From Oscarella lobularis (taxonomy: Eukaryota; Porifera; Homoscleromorpha; Homosclerophorida; Oscarellidae), in assembly GCF_947507565.1 (NCBI RefSeq), contig NC_089192.1, positions 1,608,690 through 1,672,689 on the forward strand: a DNA stretch of 64,000 nucleotides, read 5' to 3'. The notes beneath the pieces were generated by a model. It saw nothing but the letters and a program-made list of their open reading frames with translations. It was not told where the DNA came from and searched no databases. Made by a program: the position numbers and the translations under genes. This document shows, in pieces, positions 1 to 10,631 of this stretch (its first letter is position 1; every line of letters begins with the position of its first letter).

Positions 1-324
1 CCGCAGCACAGCTCGCCTTCTTCAAGTAGGTGCAATAGTGCTTCTAATCCTTTGCTGTCTAGCTTATCACTTACTGACGCCAAAACCTCGGATTCGACTG
101 GAATCGGGTGGCCGCAGCAGAAGGCTTTCCAATCTGATCCGTCTTTTGAAAGTGATACCGAGCGCGAAATGAAAACAGTTGTTAAAGAATGGGCAGTTTT
201 AAAAAAGGTGAGATGCCCGTTTTCATCGGCCATAGAGGACCAGGTGTTGCATGTCACTGGAATGCCAGCTAATGATGACGTCAGAAATTCCTCTGATTTT
301 GTTGTTCCCTGCGTGTGCAAGTAG
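1..324 (+). CDS. Partial unidentified ORF, open at the left edge
   Basis: Frame 1 is open from the first base to a TAG stop at about 324, giving about 107 residues with no start inside the window. The N-terminal third is serine-rich and low complexity. The C-terminal part holds a mixed charged stretch (WAVLKKVRCPFSSAIEDQ) and ends in CVCK. No known domain is recognised. It could be a last exon of a gene lying to the left, or chance. The following 1 kb gives no convincing continuation. Confidence 0.25.
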   Translation, partial: PQHSSPSSSRCNSASNPLLSSLSLTDAKTSDSTGIGWPQQKAFQSDPSFESDTEREMKTVVKEWAVLKKVRCPFSSAIEDQVLHVTGMPANDDVRNSSDFVVPCVCK

Positions 325-1377
325 TCTAGCTATAGTAGAAGAATTACGGTCGACGCAGGTGTACATACAGATTTTTTAAATGGCCTTCCAACGCTTCTTT
401 CGGTGACCGCCTGCTGTTTTCGCTTGTAATTTTTGCAGCGCCTAGATATTTTGTATTTTTTTTCCCATGCTTTAGAGAGATTAGAAAGTACTGTTTTGAA
501 ACCAGTTTGCAATTTTAGCTTACTTGTTGGGGAAAAAAATATCACAAAGTGAAGCTGATTTTTGATAAAAAATGAGCGTATTTCGCTACATAGAAAATAA
601 ATGGTTACAAAACTAGGATAGTTGCATGGAGGAAACGCTTCTTTTTAAGTTTTTTTGCGAGAGACGCCAAAGAAATCGTTCGTCTTGCCGAAACAATTGC
701 ACAAAACTAAAAATAGCTCAGTACTTACTTCACGAAGCGATTTCGACAAGAATGAGTCAAATTTAATACCTGATCAAAAACAATGCGAACATACAACTAA
801 TAATGTAATGATTACCGCTGTTCGTTATGAACAAAGGCGATTGGTAGCCAGAAATTTGCTGCAATGTATCAACGATGTAGCAACAAACAATCAGTGGGCG
901 TGCCGAGTCACGCATGTATTATGACGTTACAATAGGTCATGCGCGCGTTTCTTATCCCTATCATCTAGTATCCCTGATCAGATGACCTGCGGGCACGCCC
1001 ATCGGCGTAAAACGGAGCGAAATGATCGAGAGCAATCTCAAATCGTAATCCAAAGGACATTCGGGTGAGGCCCGATGTCTAACGAAAGTCAGGATAACGC
1101 GTTCGAGCCGCGAAAACGCTCCATGGAGAAGAAAAAGGTACATTAGTGTCAGCGGTCCTTTGTGGCAATTACCCGCATAAGGAGACTACCTCTGTGCCGC
1201 GATTCTCTTACAGTAGATTTAAGGCCAATGAAGAGAGGGTTTGCGGTCACCGGCAAACTGTTTTATGGTGGAAAAAGGCGAAAACAGCCGAACTATACGG
1301 AAAAGAGCCCGAGTCAACCCACAATTCAACAAAAGCGATCACGTGACCGGGAGTTTCCAATCCCTCTCTTACATCTA
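325..1377. other. Unassigned stretch before the minisatellite
   Basis: No recognisable gene. An 89-codon open stretch at 655-924 (plus) follows a pyrimidine-rich run and could be an exon, but matches nothing I know. The stretch 1146-1377 has overlapping short ORFs in several frames, typical of noncoding DNA, and leads directly into the 34-bp repeat array. Confidence 0.3.
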
Positions 1378-3632
1378 TGGTTTGATTACTAAGGTAGGGA
1401 CACTGTTGACGGCGTTTGATTACTAAGGTAGCGGCACAGTTGACTGCGTTTGATTACTAAGGTAGAGACACTGTTGACGGCGTTTGATTACTAAGGTTGC
1501 GGCACTGTTGACAGCGTTTGAATACTAAGGTAGCGGCACTGCTGACGGCGTTTGATTACAAAGGTAGGAAAACTGTTGACTGCGTTTGATTACTAAGGTT
1601 GCGGCACAGTCGACCGCGTTTGATTACTAAGGAAACTTTTGACTGCGTTTTGTTACTAAGGTAGCGGCACTTTTGACTGCGTTTGATTACTAAGGTAGTG
1701 ACACTGTTGACGGCGTTTGATTACTAAGGTTGCGGCACTGTTGACGGCGTTTGATTACTAAAGTAGCGGCACAGTTGACTGCGTTTGATTACTAAGGTAG
1801 CGGCACTGTTGACTGCGTTTGATCACTAAGGTTGCCGCACTGTTGACGCGTTTGATTACTAAGGTAGGGGCACTGTTGACTGCGTTTGATTACTAAGGTT
1901 GCGGCACTGTTGACGGCGTTTAATTACTATGGTAGCGGCACAGTTGACTGAGTTTGATCACTAAGGTAGCGGCACAGTTGACTAGTCGCGTTTGATTACT
2001 AAGGTAGGGGCACTGTTGTCTGCGTTTGATTACTAAGGTTGAGGCACTGTTGACGGCGTTTGATTACTAAGGTAGCGGCACTGTTGACTGCGTTTGATCA
2101 CTAAGGTTGCCGCACTGTTGACGGCGTTTGATTACTAAGGTAGCGGCACTGTTGACTGCGTTTGATTACTAAGGTAGAGACACTGTTGACGGCGTTTGAT
2201 TACTAAGGTAGCGGCACTGTTGACTGCGTTTGATCACTAAGGTAGAGGCACAGTTGACTGCGTTTGATTACTAAGGTAGGGGCACTGTTGTCCGCGTTTG
2301 ATTACTAAGGTTGCGGCACTGGTGACGGCGGTTGATTACTAAGGTAGCGGCACTGCTGACGGCGTTTGATTACTAAGGATGCGGCACTTTTAACTATTTT
2401 TGATTACTAAGGTTGCGGCACTGTTGACTGCGTTGGTAGGGGCACTGTTGACGGATTTCTAAGGTTGCGGCACTCTTGACTTCTTATGATTACTAAGGTA
2501 GGGGCACTGTTGAAGGCGTTTGATTACTAAGGTTGCCGCACTGTTGACGGCGTTTGATTTCTAAGGTAGCGGCACTGTTGACTGCGTTTGATTGCTAAGG
2601 TTGCGGCACTGTTGACGGCGTTTGATTACAAAGGTTGGAACACTGTTGACTGCGTTTGAGTACTATGGTTGCGACACTGCTGACGGCGATTGAATACTAA
2701 GGTAGCGGCACATCTGACTGCGTTTGATTACTAAGGTAGCGGCACTATTGACGGCGTTTGATTACTTATGTAGTTGCGCTGTTGACTGCTTTTGATTAGT
2801 AATGTAGGGGCACTGTTGACTGCGTTTGATTACTAATGTTGGGGTACTATTGACTGCGTTTGATTACTAAGGTAGGGACACTGTTGACGGCGTTTGATTA
2901 AAAAGATTAGGCACTGTTGACTGTGTTTTATCACGAAGGTTGGGGCACTGTTGACGGCGTTTGATTTCTAAGGTAGCGGCACTGTTGACTGCGTTTGATT
3001 ACAAAGGTTTTTGCACATCTGACTACGTTTGATTACGACGGTAGCGGCACTGTTGACAGCGTTTGATTCCTAAGGTATTAGCACTGTTGACTGCTTTTGA
3101 TTATTAAGGTATGGGCACTGTTGACTGCGTTTGATTACTAAGGGTACGGTACTGTTAACGGCGTTTGATTACTAAGGTTGCGGCACTGTTGACTGCGTTT
3201 GATTACTAATGTAGGGACACTTTTGACGGCGTTTGATTACTAAGGTTGCCGCACTGTTGTCAACGGCGTTTGATTACTAAGGTGTCGGCACTGCTGACGG
3301 CGTTTGAATACTAAGGTAGCTGCACATCTGACTGCGTTTATTACTAAGGTAGCGGCACTGTTGACGGCGTTTGATTACTAAGGTTTGACGGCGTTTGATT
3401 ACTAAGGTAGTGGCACTGTTGACTGCTTTTGATAGGTAAGGGCACTCTTGACTGCGTTTGATTACTAAGGTTGAGGTGCTGTTAACGGCGTTTGATTACA
3501 AAGGTTATGGCACATCTGACTGCGTTTGATTACTAAGGTAGCGGCACTGTTAACGGCGTCTGATTACTAAGGTAGTGACACTGTTGACTGCTTTTGATTA
3601 GTAAAGTAAGGGCACTGTTGACTGCCTTTGAT
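1378..3632. repeat. 34-bp minisatellite, about 65 copies
   Basis: The tandem unit is about 34 bp and consists of TTTGATTACTAAGGTAGCGG followed by CACTGTTGACTGCG. Recurrent variants are GGTAGCGG/GGTTGCGG/GGTAGGGG in the middle and GACTGCG/GACGGCG at the end. Some units are truncated (near 1630, 2430, 3380 and 3430) or expanded by a few bases. Divergence is scattered through the array rather than confined to the ends. The last unit runs without a break into a coding segment whose first residues read FDYVDPYE, so the right border lies inside an exon. No protein-coding role is likely because frames are not kept. Confidence 0.95.
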
Positions 3633-3860
3633 TACGTCGATCCTTACGAAATGCCAATGAACGAGTGGGTAGATGACGTAGAGATGTGGCCGGCCACGAC
3701 CAGCGTCCACGTTGCGATTCATCTAATCGTCTCTCCGAGTCCTTATACGGGCGAGGCTCTCCAGAACTATAAGAGTCTAGACTGCTACCTTCGATTCTTC
3801 TCCGGCTGTGTCTATTCCCTACTCGTCTCTGTCGTTCCTAGCAACGGAAACCGAATTGTT
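3627..3860 (+). pseudogene. YqaJ-type transposon protein, N-terminal exon fragment
   Basis: The translation from 3636 reads VDPYEMPMNEWVDDVEMWP, then SPSPYTGEALQNYKSLDC and a short hydrophobic stretch (SGCVYSLLV). This is the conserved region upstream of the YqaJ-like nuclease domain in transposon-associated proteins of cnidarians and sponges: a W-P motif, a T-x-E-x-L-x-x-YKSL motif, then F-x-x-G-x-V. Similarity fades near 3860, at a plausible splice site. No nuclease domain follows; downstream the opposite strand carries a THAP-like domain instead. The start is missing because the minisatellite replaces it. I read it as a transposon relic. Confidence 0.6.
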
Positions 3861-3974
3861 ACAGCCAACTGCAACACACGTTGGACAATGCTTCACGAAT
3901 GCGAGTGGCCTGGTAGCGATAAGCACTTCTCTCTCAGGCCACACTATGAGATGTTTTAAGCCTTCTGGACTTCT

Positions 3975-4438
3975 TCACCTAAAACAAGTTCTCTCTGTAG
4001 CCTCCTTGTCTTCGACGACGCTTTCGTCGGGGTCCGCGGAGTCTTCCTCGTCCAATCGAGGACGTTTGCTGCGTCGCTGAGCTCGCTCGTACCGTTCTGG
4101 CGTTGGACCATGCTGCAAAGAATAACCCATATTTCGGGTGGGAACCCAGTCCGGATTCGTGTCGTCGTCGACGTCAGAAGGTTTCCCACTTATCAAATGA
4201 TCCAAACATAAGCGAGTGTACTTCAGATTGCTTTCCCTGATGTCCATTTGGTTGATCGCGATGAGCCACGCCCTACGCGCCTTTCGGTCAACTCGCACAA
4301 AGCCTCGCCTTTTCCCGTGACAATGGCAGGAAGACGATAAAAGCTCTTTGTTTTCTCGCGATTCGCACGGTTTCCGCACCCGACACCAGCACAGAAGTTC
4401 TCCATATCGAAAGTAAACGCCCGGTTGTACTCCAGCAC
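3975..4438 (-). pseudogene. THAP-like zinc-finger protein, frameshifted
   Basis: Read on minus, one frame gives [13 protein letters not shown] then SFYRLPAIV (C-x4-C and the F-x-x-x-P core). A second frame, from about 4330, gives [12 protein letters not shown], then YTRLCLDHLISGKPSD and NPDWVPTRNMGY, followed by an acidic tail. Together they cover a THAP-type C2CH finger (here C-x2-H in CLDH) with the GKPSD and NPDWVPT signatures seen in transposon-linked THAP proteins. The two halves lie in different frames, so one indel near 4320-4335 breaks the gene. It converges on the YqaJ-type fragment, which in intact relatives often follows a THAP domain on the same strand. That suggests an inversion or two separate elements. 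Confidence 0.6.
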
Positions 4439-4475
4439 GTGAACTAATTAGTAAGACACGGCTACTGCAACCGGT

Positions 4476-4735
4476 CTATAGGGAGCGTTTTGCATTATAT
4501 AAGGAGCGGGTTGCATTAGAGCGCCCTTCGTTTCTTATATAGGGAGCGTGTTGCATTAGAGCGCTTTTAGTTTCTTATATAGAGAGCGTGTTGCATTAGA
4601 GCGCCCTTCCTTTCTTGTATAAGGAGCGTGTTGCATTAGAGCGCCCATCGTTTATATAAGGAGCGTGTTGCATTAGAGAGCCCATCGTTTCTTATATAAG
4701 GAGCGTGTTGCATTAATGCGCCCTTCATTTCTTAT
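4476..4735. repeat. 40-bp satellite, short array (about 6 copies)
   Basis: The 40-bp unit is TTATATAAGGAGCGTGTTGC followed by ATTAGAGCGCCCTTCGTTTC. It is the same repeat as the much longer array at 9.7-15.3 kb. The right border is abrupt: the last TTTCTTAT runs straight into GAACTCGAG, which is SMARCC coding sequence (minus strand). Confidence 0.93.
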
Positions 4736-5550
4736 GAACTCGAGTTCTTCAAAGTGGCGTAGTTTGATGTCCAATTTCTTCATCTGCGTTTCCACTAGGC
4801 CCTCTATGAGACCCTTGATTGATCTCTCTTCGACGGCAGCCAAGTACTGGATAAACGTATTAGAAACGAAACTTCATCTTTTCCTATTGCACCCTACCTT
4901 TGCTTTGATTGTGGCCTCTGCTAAGGCGGAAGCAGCGGCCGTCTAAACGTTTTCATCCTGAAGAGGACAATCTGATCTCTCAGAAGACGTTTCACCGCTT
5001 TCCTGTTTAAAAAACAAGCTACAGAGAATAGATTTGAGACAAGACGACTTCATAAATCTTTTCATCATTCCCATTAGTCCCAAAAAGCAGGATATAAATA
5101 TTAAATGAATAATCAAATAAATGTTTTCCCGCCTTCTGAATGTTCCTTGCTCTCTTTTTTTCGCCGCCTCTTTTACACTAGAAAACTCCTCTACAGGAAA
5201 AAATGTGCATAGCAAACTCTCTACAAAAAGATCCCTATTTCTAACCAATAGCAGCCTTTGCAGCGGCAGCGGCTAAGCACGGATCCACCAGCAACCGTAG
5301 CCATCACCGGATTCCCCGTCCTCGCAAACGGAACCCACTCGCCGGCAAGAGAGCCTAAACAGGTCACCTTATTATAAATACTCTTCCACGGAACGAGTAT
5401 TGAGTTCTTGCCTAGGGAGGAGCCCTCCTTGGCTCCGCTGTCGACGAAGGGATCCTTGATGGGCAGACGAAGGAAGTGGAAAATGCATTCGTGTTGCGTG
5501 TGAGAGCCGACGTGCTCAGCGACTTCGTTCCAGTCGTCCATCTCGAGTGC
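4736..5550 (-). pseudogene. SMARCC: SMARCC (BAF155/170, SWI3-type) gene, C-terminal exons, truncated
   Basis: SMARCC is a scaffold subunit of SWI/SNF chromatin remodellers. Minus-strand exons in order: 5550 to about 5440 ([30 protein letters not shown]: second half of the SANT domain); about 5368-5233 ([14 protein letters not shown], then [14 protein letters not shown] in a shifted frame); 5200 onward (EEFSSVKEAAKK); 4942-4898 (TAAASALAEATIKAK); 4846-4736 ([35 protein letters not shown]: the coiled coil). Several junctions join in frame. Between MATVA and VDP about four expected residues are missing and the frame shifts, so the copy looks damaged. The final exon is cut by the 40-bp satellite within the coiled coil. 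The SWIRM region and 5' exons are absent; upstream lies the broken end of MANBA. Confidence 0.85.
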
Positions 5551-5999
5551 CTAGAGAACGCAAATAACAGATAGAAGATCTTATATTACCTCAAGAAGCC
5601 GCAACGTCTCCACTCACGAAACGACACAAAATCCTATCTCAGAAGAATGGATACAAGCAGCGTGAGGAGCAGCGATTTAGCGAAAGACTGTTGAAGAGAA
5701 ATCCCGTATGCGTTCAGGCGCACGTCAATACGGACACAAAGCACAATTGTCAATACACACACAAAGCACACATTACAGACAACAAAGAAAAGAGTCGGGT
5801 TTAGCTCTTCGCCAGTTTCTTATCGTCGCGATCGCGACGAGTCACGAATGCTCGCGAGCTCGATTAACCTTCTAAAAAAGAATTGGACATTTTTGTCCCT
5901 AAGGAGCTTCCTTAGAGACGGCATTTTAAGAATCTTTTTCACTAGTTTAACCTACACAAAATCAAATGTAATCAGATAGACACAAAAGCTATTACTGCT
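5551..5999. other. Junction between SMARCC and beta-mannosidase relics
   Basis: No coding similarity is seen. This stretch separates the last recognisable beta-mannosidase exon (ending near 6000) from the first recognisable SMARCC exon (starting 5550). Both genes run on minus. The missing 3' part of MANBA and 5' part of SMARCC suggest a deletion fused the two loci here. Confidence 0.4.
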
Positions 6000-8900
6000 G
6001 AATGAAAGAAACGAGCCATCTGAGCAGCCAGTTCTGGGTTTCCATTGAAATGATGCTGACGATGAAGCATCAGCGTAGAATTGTTGTCCCAATCCTACAA
6101 GACAAAGAGTGAGTGACTATTATAATATATGCTCTGAAATGGAATTGGGGAAGGGAATAGCGCAACTTATTTCTAGATGAAGATGGAAAGTTGATAATCA
6201 TTGAGTAGATCGCGGTTATAACAACCGTAAATATGATCGTTAGCACAGAAGAAAAGTTTGAACTGAATTGCCGCGTTGTGGGTTCATTATAGAAACCAGT
6301 ACGCTAGGCCAGCAAAAGAAGATAAAAAATCAAGGTGTTATGTCGGCTCTATAACGAGCAGTCGAACGATCTACTTTGATACATGTACTTGACGAACGGT
6401 ACTGTACAATGTTAGCAACAAGATCTCTATAATTTATTTGGTAAGAATCGTTCTGCGACGCCAATCCTTACCTGAGATGTGGTAACAGCTTTCAACGTTT
6501 CTAATGATGGATAGCTCCGAAAACCGTATTCACTTGCGAGAATCTCGGTCTCGGAAACTTCGTCACGTTGGTACACAAGTCACTGTAGTCATACCTGACC
6601 GCCGTTACAGTACACAAGTGAAAAGTTGTCGCTTGCGATGTTTACGACTAATACCTGTGCACGTCACCGTAGTGCGGATCACTCGAATCGCCCTATCTCT
6701 GTATGTATAACCCTCTATCGGGTTCGTCGACGAGAACGCCGTTTGAAGGACTCGATGGCCAATAGGGACGAGCTCGATCCTGTCGAAATAAGATCATAAA
6801 CGCTTTTTCTCGCCTTCTCTCTTCCCGACCTCTTCGATGAGTGTTGCATTTACGGTGTCATCGTATAGTACACTGTAATCGATCAAATATATAGGTCCAC
6901 TGTTCATTCCTGCGGCCTAATTGTTTGCAGACGCTCAAAGAAGCAGCAGTAGAGCGGACGACAGAGCTCGCTTACTTGATTTTCGTTGTTTCCGCTCCAG
7001 AGTGCGATTGACGGATGATGGGCGAGACGTCTCACTTGGTGACGAATCTCCTCGGCCACAGTATCCAAAAAGTCCTATACGAATGCGAAAGTCAATTTCT
7101 TCATACAATCAACTTTACTATCTACTTTGTCTCTGGGATACAGAGCGTCTCCGAACATATAAACTCTTGCCAAACCATGATGCCCAACTTGTCACAAATG
7201 TCAAAGAAGTCCTTCGTCAGATAGATGCCTCCTCCCCTGAAAGCGACGAGTGACCAAGGCAACAAGACGTTCGGCCTCGTACCAAACGCGAATCATGTTC
7301 TGGTAAGACAGAGTAGCCGACTGGAGTTGATTGTACAGCGAGTCCGCGGGAATCCAGTTGGATCCCTTGATAAAAACGGGTACATCTAAGCATAGAGACG
7401 CCTCCTATAATTATTGCACACGTTCTTCTACTACTACTACTTCTCTCACCATTGATCTTGAAGTAGAACGATAGGCCCTCTTCTCCATCCGGAAGTTTAT
7501 CATGAACGAGTTCCACTTTACGAAATCCAATTGATTTTGTCACAGAATGCATCTCTCCCTAAAATTGCGAGACGCCCTGTGATTGAATCGTGAATTGAAT
7601 TGATTGAATCGCCATCGTGTCACCAACGAACGCACGTTATTGCCATGAAACATGACCGTCATTTCGTAGAGCGTCCTGTTTCCATACTCGTTCGGCTACC
7701 ATAAATCGACTTCACCTTTGCTAACGTGAACGCTCAACTTCACCGCCGTTTCCATAGCAGACGCTGCCTCAAATGTCTAAGAGAAACACAAAAGCCAAAG
7801 AAAAAAATTACATTAAATATGATTTCTCACTGTCGACGAGTCCTTATTGGCGACAGATAAAGAAACTTTACCGCCAGCACCGGCAACTAAAAAGAGCTTA
7901 GAGTGATTTATGGCTACAATTTTTGGTTCGTTGGCTTTGCCTCCTATTTGAAGATATGCAGTGATGTTGACATTGAAACCTCCACCGCTGTCAGGAAAAA
8001 TCTGATAATGAATAATTGCAATATGTGCTCAATATTTGTTGTTCTTCTTTTTGCCTGTGGTACAACGTCGCTGATAAACGCCTCATTAAAAGACACCACG
8101 CTAGTTTAAAAAAACAATCGTGCAACTTGCAACACTCTAATCATTTACGTGCACATATACCTTATGTTCTTCCAAATGCCAACTGGCACAAAAGCGGGAC
8201 CCCAATCCCAACCGAAATGTAGAGAGCCATTCAAAAGACCTTCTCAAAAGAAAGAAAGTATGCTCACCACACCTGATTGACATTTTCTTATAAAATTTCG
8301 ATTAGCCGGGAAGTAGGTGCCGCCTCCGTGCACAGAGTACGGATAGTTCTTAGCTTGGCGAACAGAATACGTAGCTCCAGACTTTAGAAAAGTTAGCATA
8401 TAGCATCCCAAAGCAGACGAGATTTAATTGGCGTACCTCAAAGGCCACCGTGATTGTATTGACTTCACTTTGAAGAGACTCCTGATACAAAGCCATTGGT
8501 AGGTTTAAATCCCGTCTCATCTATTCGGCCCCACCTTGATGTCAAAATAGTATTCCTGTGATGATTATTAGTCATTAGATTGTCCATTTACACTAGAATA
8601 AAAGAGAAGTAGCAGTGCAGCTCATTACAGGGTATATAGTAGAGCAAAAATATTTCTTCTTCCAAACCCTATTCCCTACGTCTCTGAAAGAGAAGAAATG
8701 TAATAATTTACATATCCTTCAACCTGATGTTAGCTACTGTGTCGATTCCGTGACAGGACAGCCACACTTTCTTAGTGGCGGCGGCGCCACCAAGGAGACT
8801 AAAGCTTCTACTGTACGTCCAATTGTCCATGGCAATCTACGTATCCAACGCGTCGTTGAATCGATCTGCAGCAGCAATGAGGAGTTTTTGACGAGGAAAC

Positions 8901-9153
8901 GACTAGAAGTACGAGCTCACAGTAGGGATCCGATATCACTTTTGCTGCCCTAAAGCGGAAGAGCGGTGAGAATGACAATGGAAGAGTGCAGGACAGATTT
9001 ACATGAGATCGAGGTTAATTTGGCCCGGAACGGTGCCGGGAACCTTTACCGAGCCGTTTGCATTCACGACAGACCATTCTGAGCTTGTCACGCTGAAAGC
9101 GAGAGACGAGCCAATGAGGACGAAGCACGAGAGAGAAGCGGCAATACTGCCAT
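6000..9153 (-). pseudogene. MANBA: Beta-mannosidase (GH2) gene, 5' two-thirds, with nonsense codons
   Basis: A lysosomal glycosidase that removes terminal beta-mannose. Exon 1 (9153-9003) encodes a hydrophobic leader (SCFVLIGSSLAFS) and NGSVKVPGTVPGQINLDL. Further minus-strand exons give DPYYRFND (joined across an intron), IAMDNWTYSRSF, EVNTITVAFE, NFIRKCQSG, FGWDWGPAFVPVGIWKNIR, GLSFYFKIN, VPVFIKGSNWIPADS, GGGIYLTKDFFDICDKLGI, the acid-base motif WSGNNENQ (exon 7074-6976), SSPSNG, HYGDVHR and LHRQHHFNGNP (exon starting 6094). Introns are 40-350 nt. Damage: the leader is frame-shifted relative to its ATG; TAG stops occur at 8839-8837, in LW*PNEYGN near 7690 and in QR*GDSSD near 6700; two-base insertions disrupt the exons with GIMVWQEF and RFLASEYGF. 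The region after LHRQHHFNGNP, including the catalytic nucleophile, is missing. Identity is clear; function is probably lost, or the assembly is error-prone. Confidence 0.88.
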
Positions 9154-9258
9154 TCTCACGACACACGAGACTCCTACGCCTAGTTGGTCACGTGGCCTCT
9201 TGTTGCTATGGTTCGTTCGACGCCGGTATCCCGTCGAATTTCTGCTCTGCACTGTGCC
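9154..9258. promoter_or_regulatory. Shared 105-bp head-to-head promoter with a CACGTG E-box
   Basis: The MANBA ATG (9153, minus) and the DNAJC27-like ATG (9259, plus) are 105 bp apart and divergent, so the interval should hold both core promoters. It contains GGTCACGTGGCC at about 9187-9198, a near-palindromic E-box close to the CLEAR site (GTCACGTGAC) bound by TFEB-type factors at lysosomal genes. That would suit a lysosomal beta-mannosidase; the link is inference. No TATA box is seen. Confidence 0.55.
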
Positions 9259-9709
9259 ATGGCTAAAAAGCGGCCGATGCAGACCGCAAGAATAAAGATT
9301 ATTAGCATGGGAGACGCTGAAGTTGGCAAGGTGTCGTTCCTGTTAAAGAAAATATGTCGTACGAACGATTTCGTCATTCTAGAGCTGTCTAACAAAACGA
9401 TTTTGCGAAAAGCTGTTTGTATCCAAGTACATGGGAACAATAGGAATTGACTATGAGGTACCAAGTGCGCTAACGATTCGTTTCTAGCACGTTTTAGTGG
9501 AAAGGGCTTTTAGATCAAAAATTAATGGGCAGGAAATCAAAATTAATATATTTGACATGGCAGGGCATCCTAATTTCTACGAGGTAATACAATGCACGCG
9601 TTCTGTGCGTTATCAAGACATATTCCGGTAGGTTAGGAAAGAATTTTACAAAGACTCTCAGGGTGCTATATTGGCTTACGAAGTCAACTCGCGAAGCTGC
9701 TTCGAATCC
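9259..9709 (+). pseudogene. DNAJC27: DNAJC27/RBJ-like Rab GTPase, 5' exons, cut by satellite
   Basis: Four in-phase exons are readable: 9259-9330 (RIKIISMGDAEVGK), 9383-9457 (SCLTKRFCEKLFVSKYMGT, IGIDYE), 9488-9583 (INIFDMAGHPNFYE) and 9632-9709 (VRKEFYKDSQGAILAYEV, then CFES). Splicing exon 1 to exon 2 completes the P-loop GDAEVGKS; DMAGH is the G3 motif. These match the Rab-like domain of DNAJC27 (RBJ), whose C-terminal J domain would follow. All exon lengths are multiples of three and no stop interrupts them. At 9710 the coding sequence runs directly into the 40-bp satellite without a splice donor, so the G4/G5 motifs and J domain are absent. A short insertion before the G3 region (HVLVERAFRS) is odd. 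Confidence 0.88.
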
Positions 9710-10369
9710 TTATATAAAGAGCGTGTTGCATTAGAGCGCCCTTTGTTTCTTATATGAGGAGTAGGTTGCATTAGAGCGCCCTTCGTTTCTTATATAAGGA
9801 GCGGTTGCATTAGAGCGCCCTTCGTTTCTTATATAAGGAGCAGGTTGCATTAGGGCGCCCCTCGTTTCTTATAAAACGAGCGTGTTGCATTAGAGCGTTT
9901 CTTATGTAAGTTGCGGGTTGCATTATAGCGCCCTTCCTTTCTTATATAAGGAGCGCGTTGCATGAGAGCGCCCTTCGTTTCTTATATAAGGAGCGTGTTG
10001 CCTTAGAGCGCAGTTCGTTTCTTATGTATGTTGCGGGTTGCATTATAGCGCACTTCCTTTCTTATATAAGGAGCGGGTTGCATTAGAGCGCTCTTCGTTT
10101 TGAAATTATATAAGGAGCATGTTGCATTAGAGCGCTCATCGTTTCTTATATAAGAAACGTGTTGCATTAGAGCGCAGTTCGTTTCTTATATAAGAAACGT
10201 GTTGCATTAGAGCGCAGTTCGTTTCTCATATAAGGAGCGGGTTGCATTAGAGCGCCCTTCCTTTCTTATTTAAGGAGCGGGTTGAATTAGAGCGCCCTTC
10301 GTTTCTTATATAAGGAGCCCGTTGCATTAGATCGCCCATTGTTTCTTATATAGGGAGCATGTCGCATTA
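9710..10369. repeat. 40-bp satellite, left part of the split array
   Basis: About 16 copies of the 40-bp unit found at 4.48-4.74 kb, beginning inside DNAJC27-like exon 4 (TTATATAAAGAGCG) and ending at the Harbinger insertion. The last TTA (10367-10369) is the left copy of the Harbinger target-site duplication. Confidence 0.95.
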
Positions 10370-10631
10370 AGGCGCATTCACAGTAACGACGCTAGGCCTG
10401 CGTTGCGTCGAGGGTCGAGCGTCTGGCCATTCACAGTAAAAACGCACCCTAACGCAGTGACGTAATCTGTCTGCCAGCGTCAGCCAGCGTCGGCCAGCGT
10501 CACGACGCTGGCAATCGCAACGCGAGCGATCCTAGCGTTTGACGCAGCGTTAATTAGCACCGCTCGGCGAATGGGAAGTCGATACAATAATCACGTGCTT
10601 CATAATCTAACTTTTTCTTTCATTGACAGAT

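Noticed and set aside
655-924. 89-codon ORF as a gene
   Set aside because: It begins at a TTG, has no recognised domain and no supporting neighbours; mentioned only as a possible exon.
1378-3632. CRISPR-like array
   Set aside because: Units are contiguous 34-mers with no unique spacers and the context is animal DNA; it is a minisatellite.
6000-9153. Reassigned TAG codon (Trp) in this organism
   Set aside because: TAG replaces residues other than Trp elsewhere (Tyr in the RecQ Walker A), TGA and TAA also interrupt genes, and normal TAG stops end intact genes.
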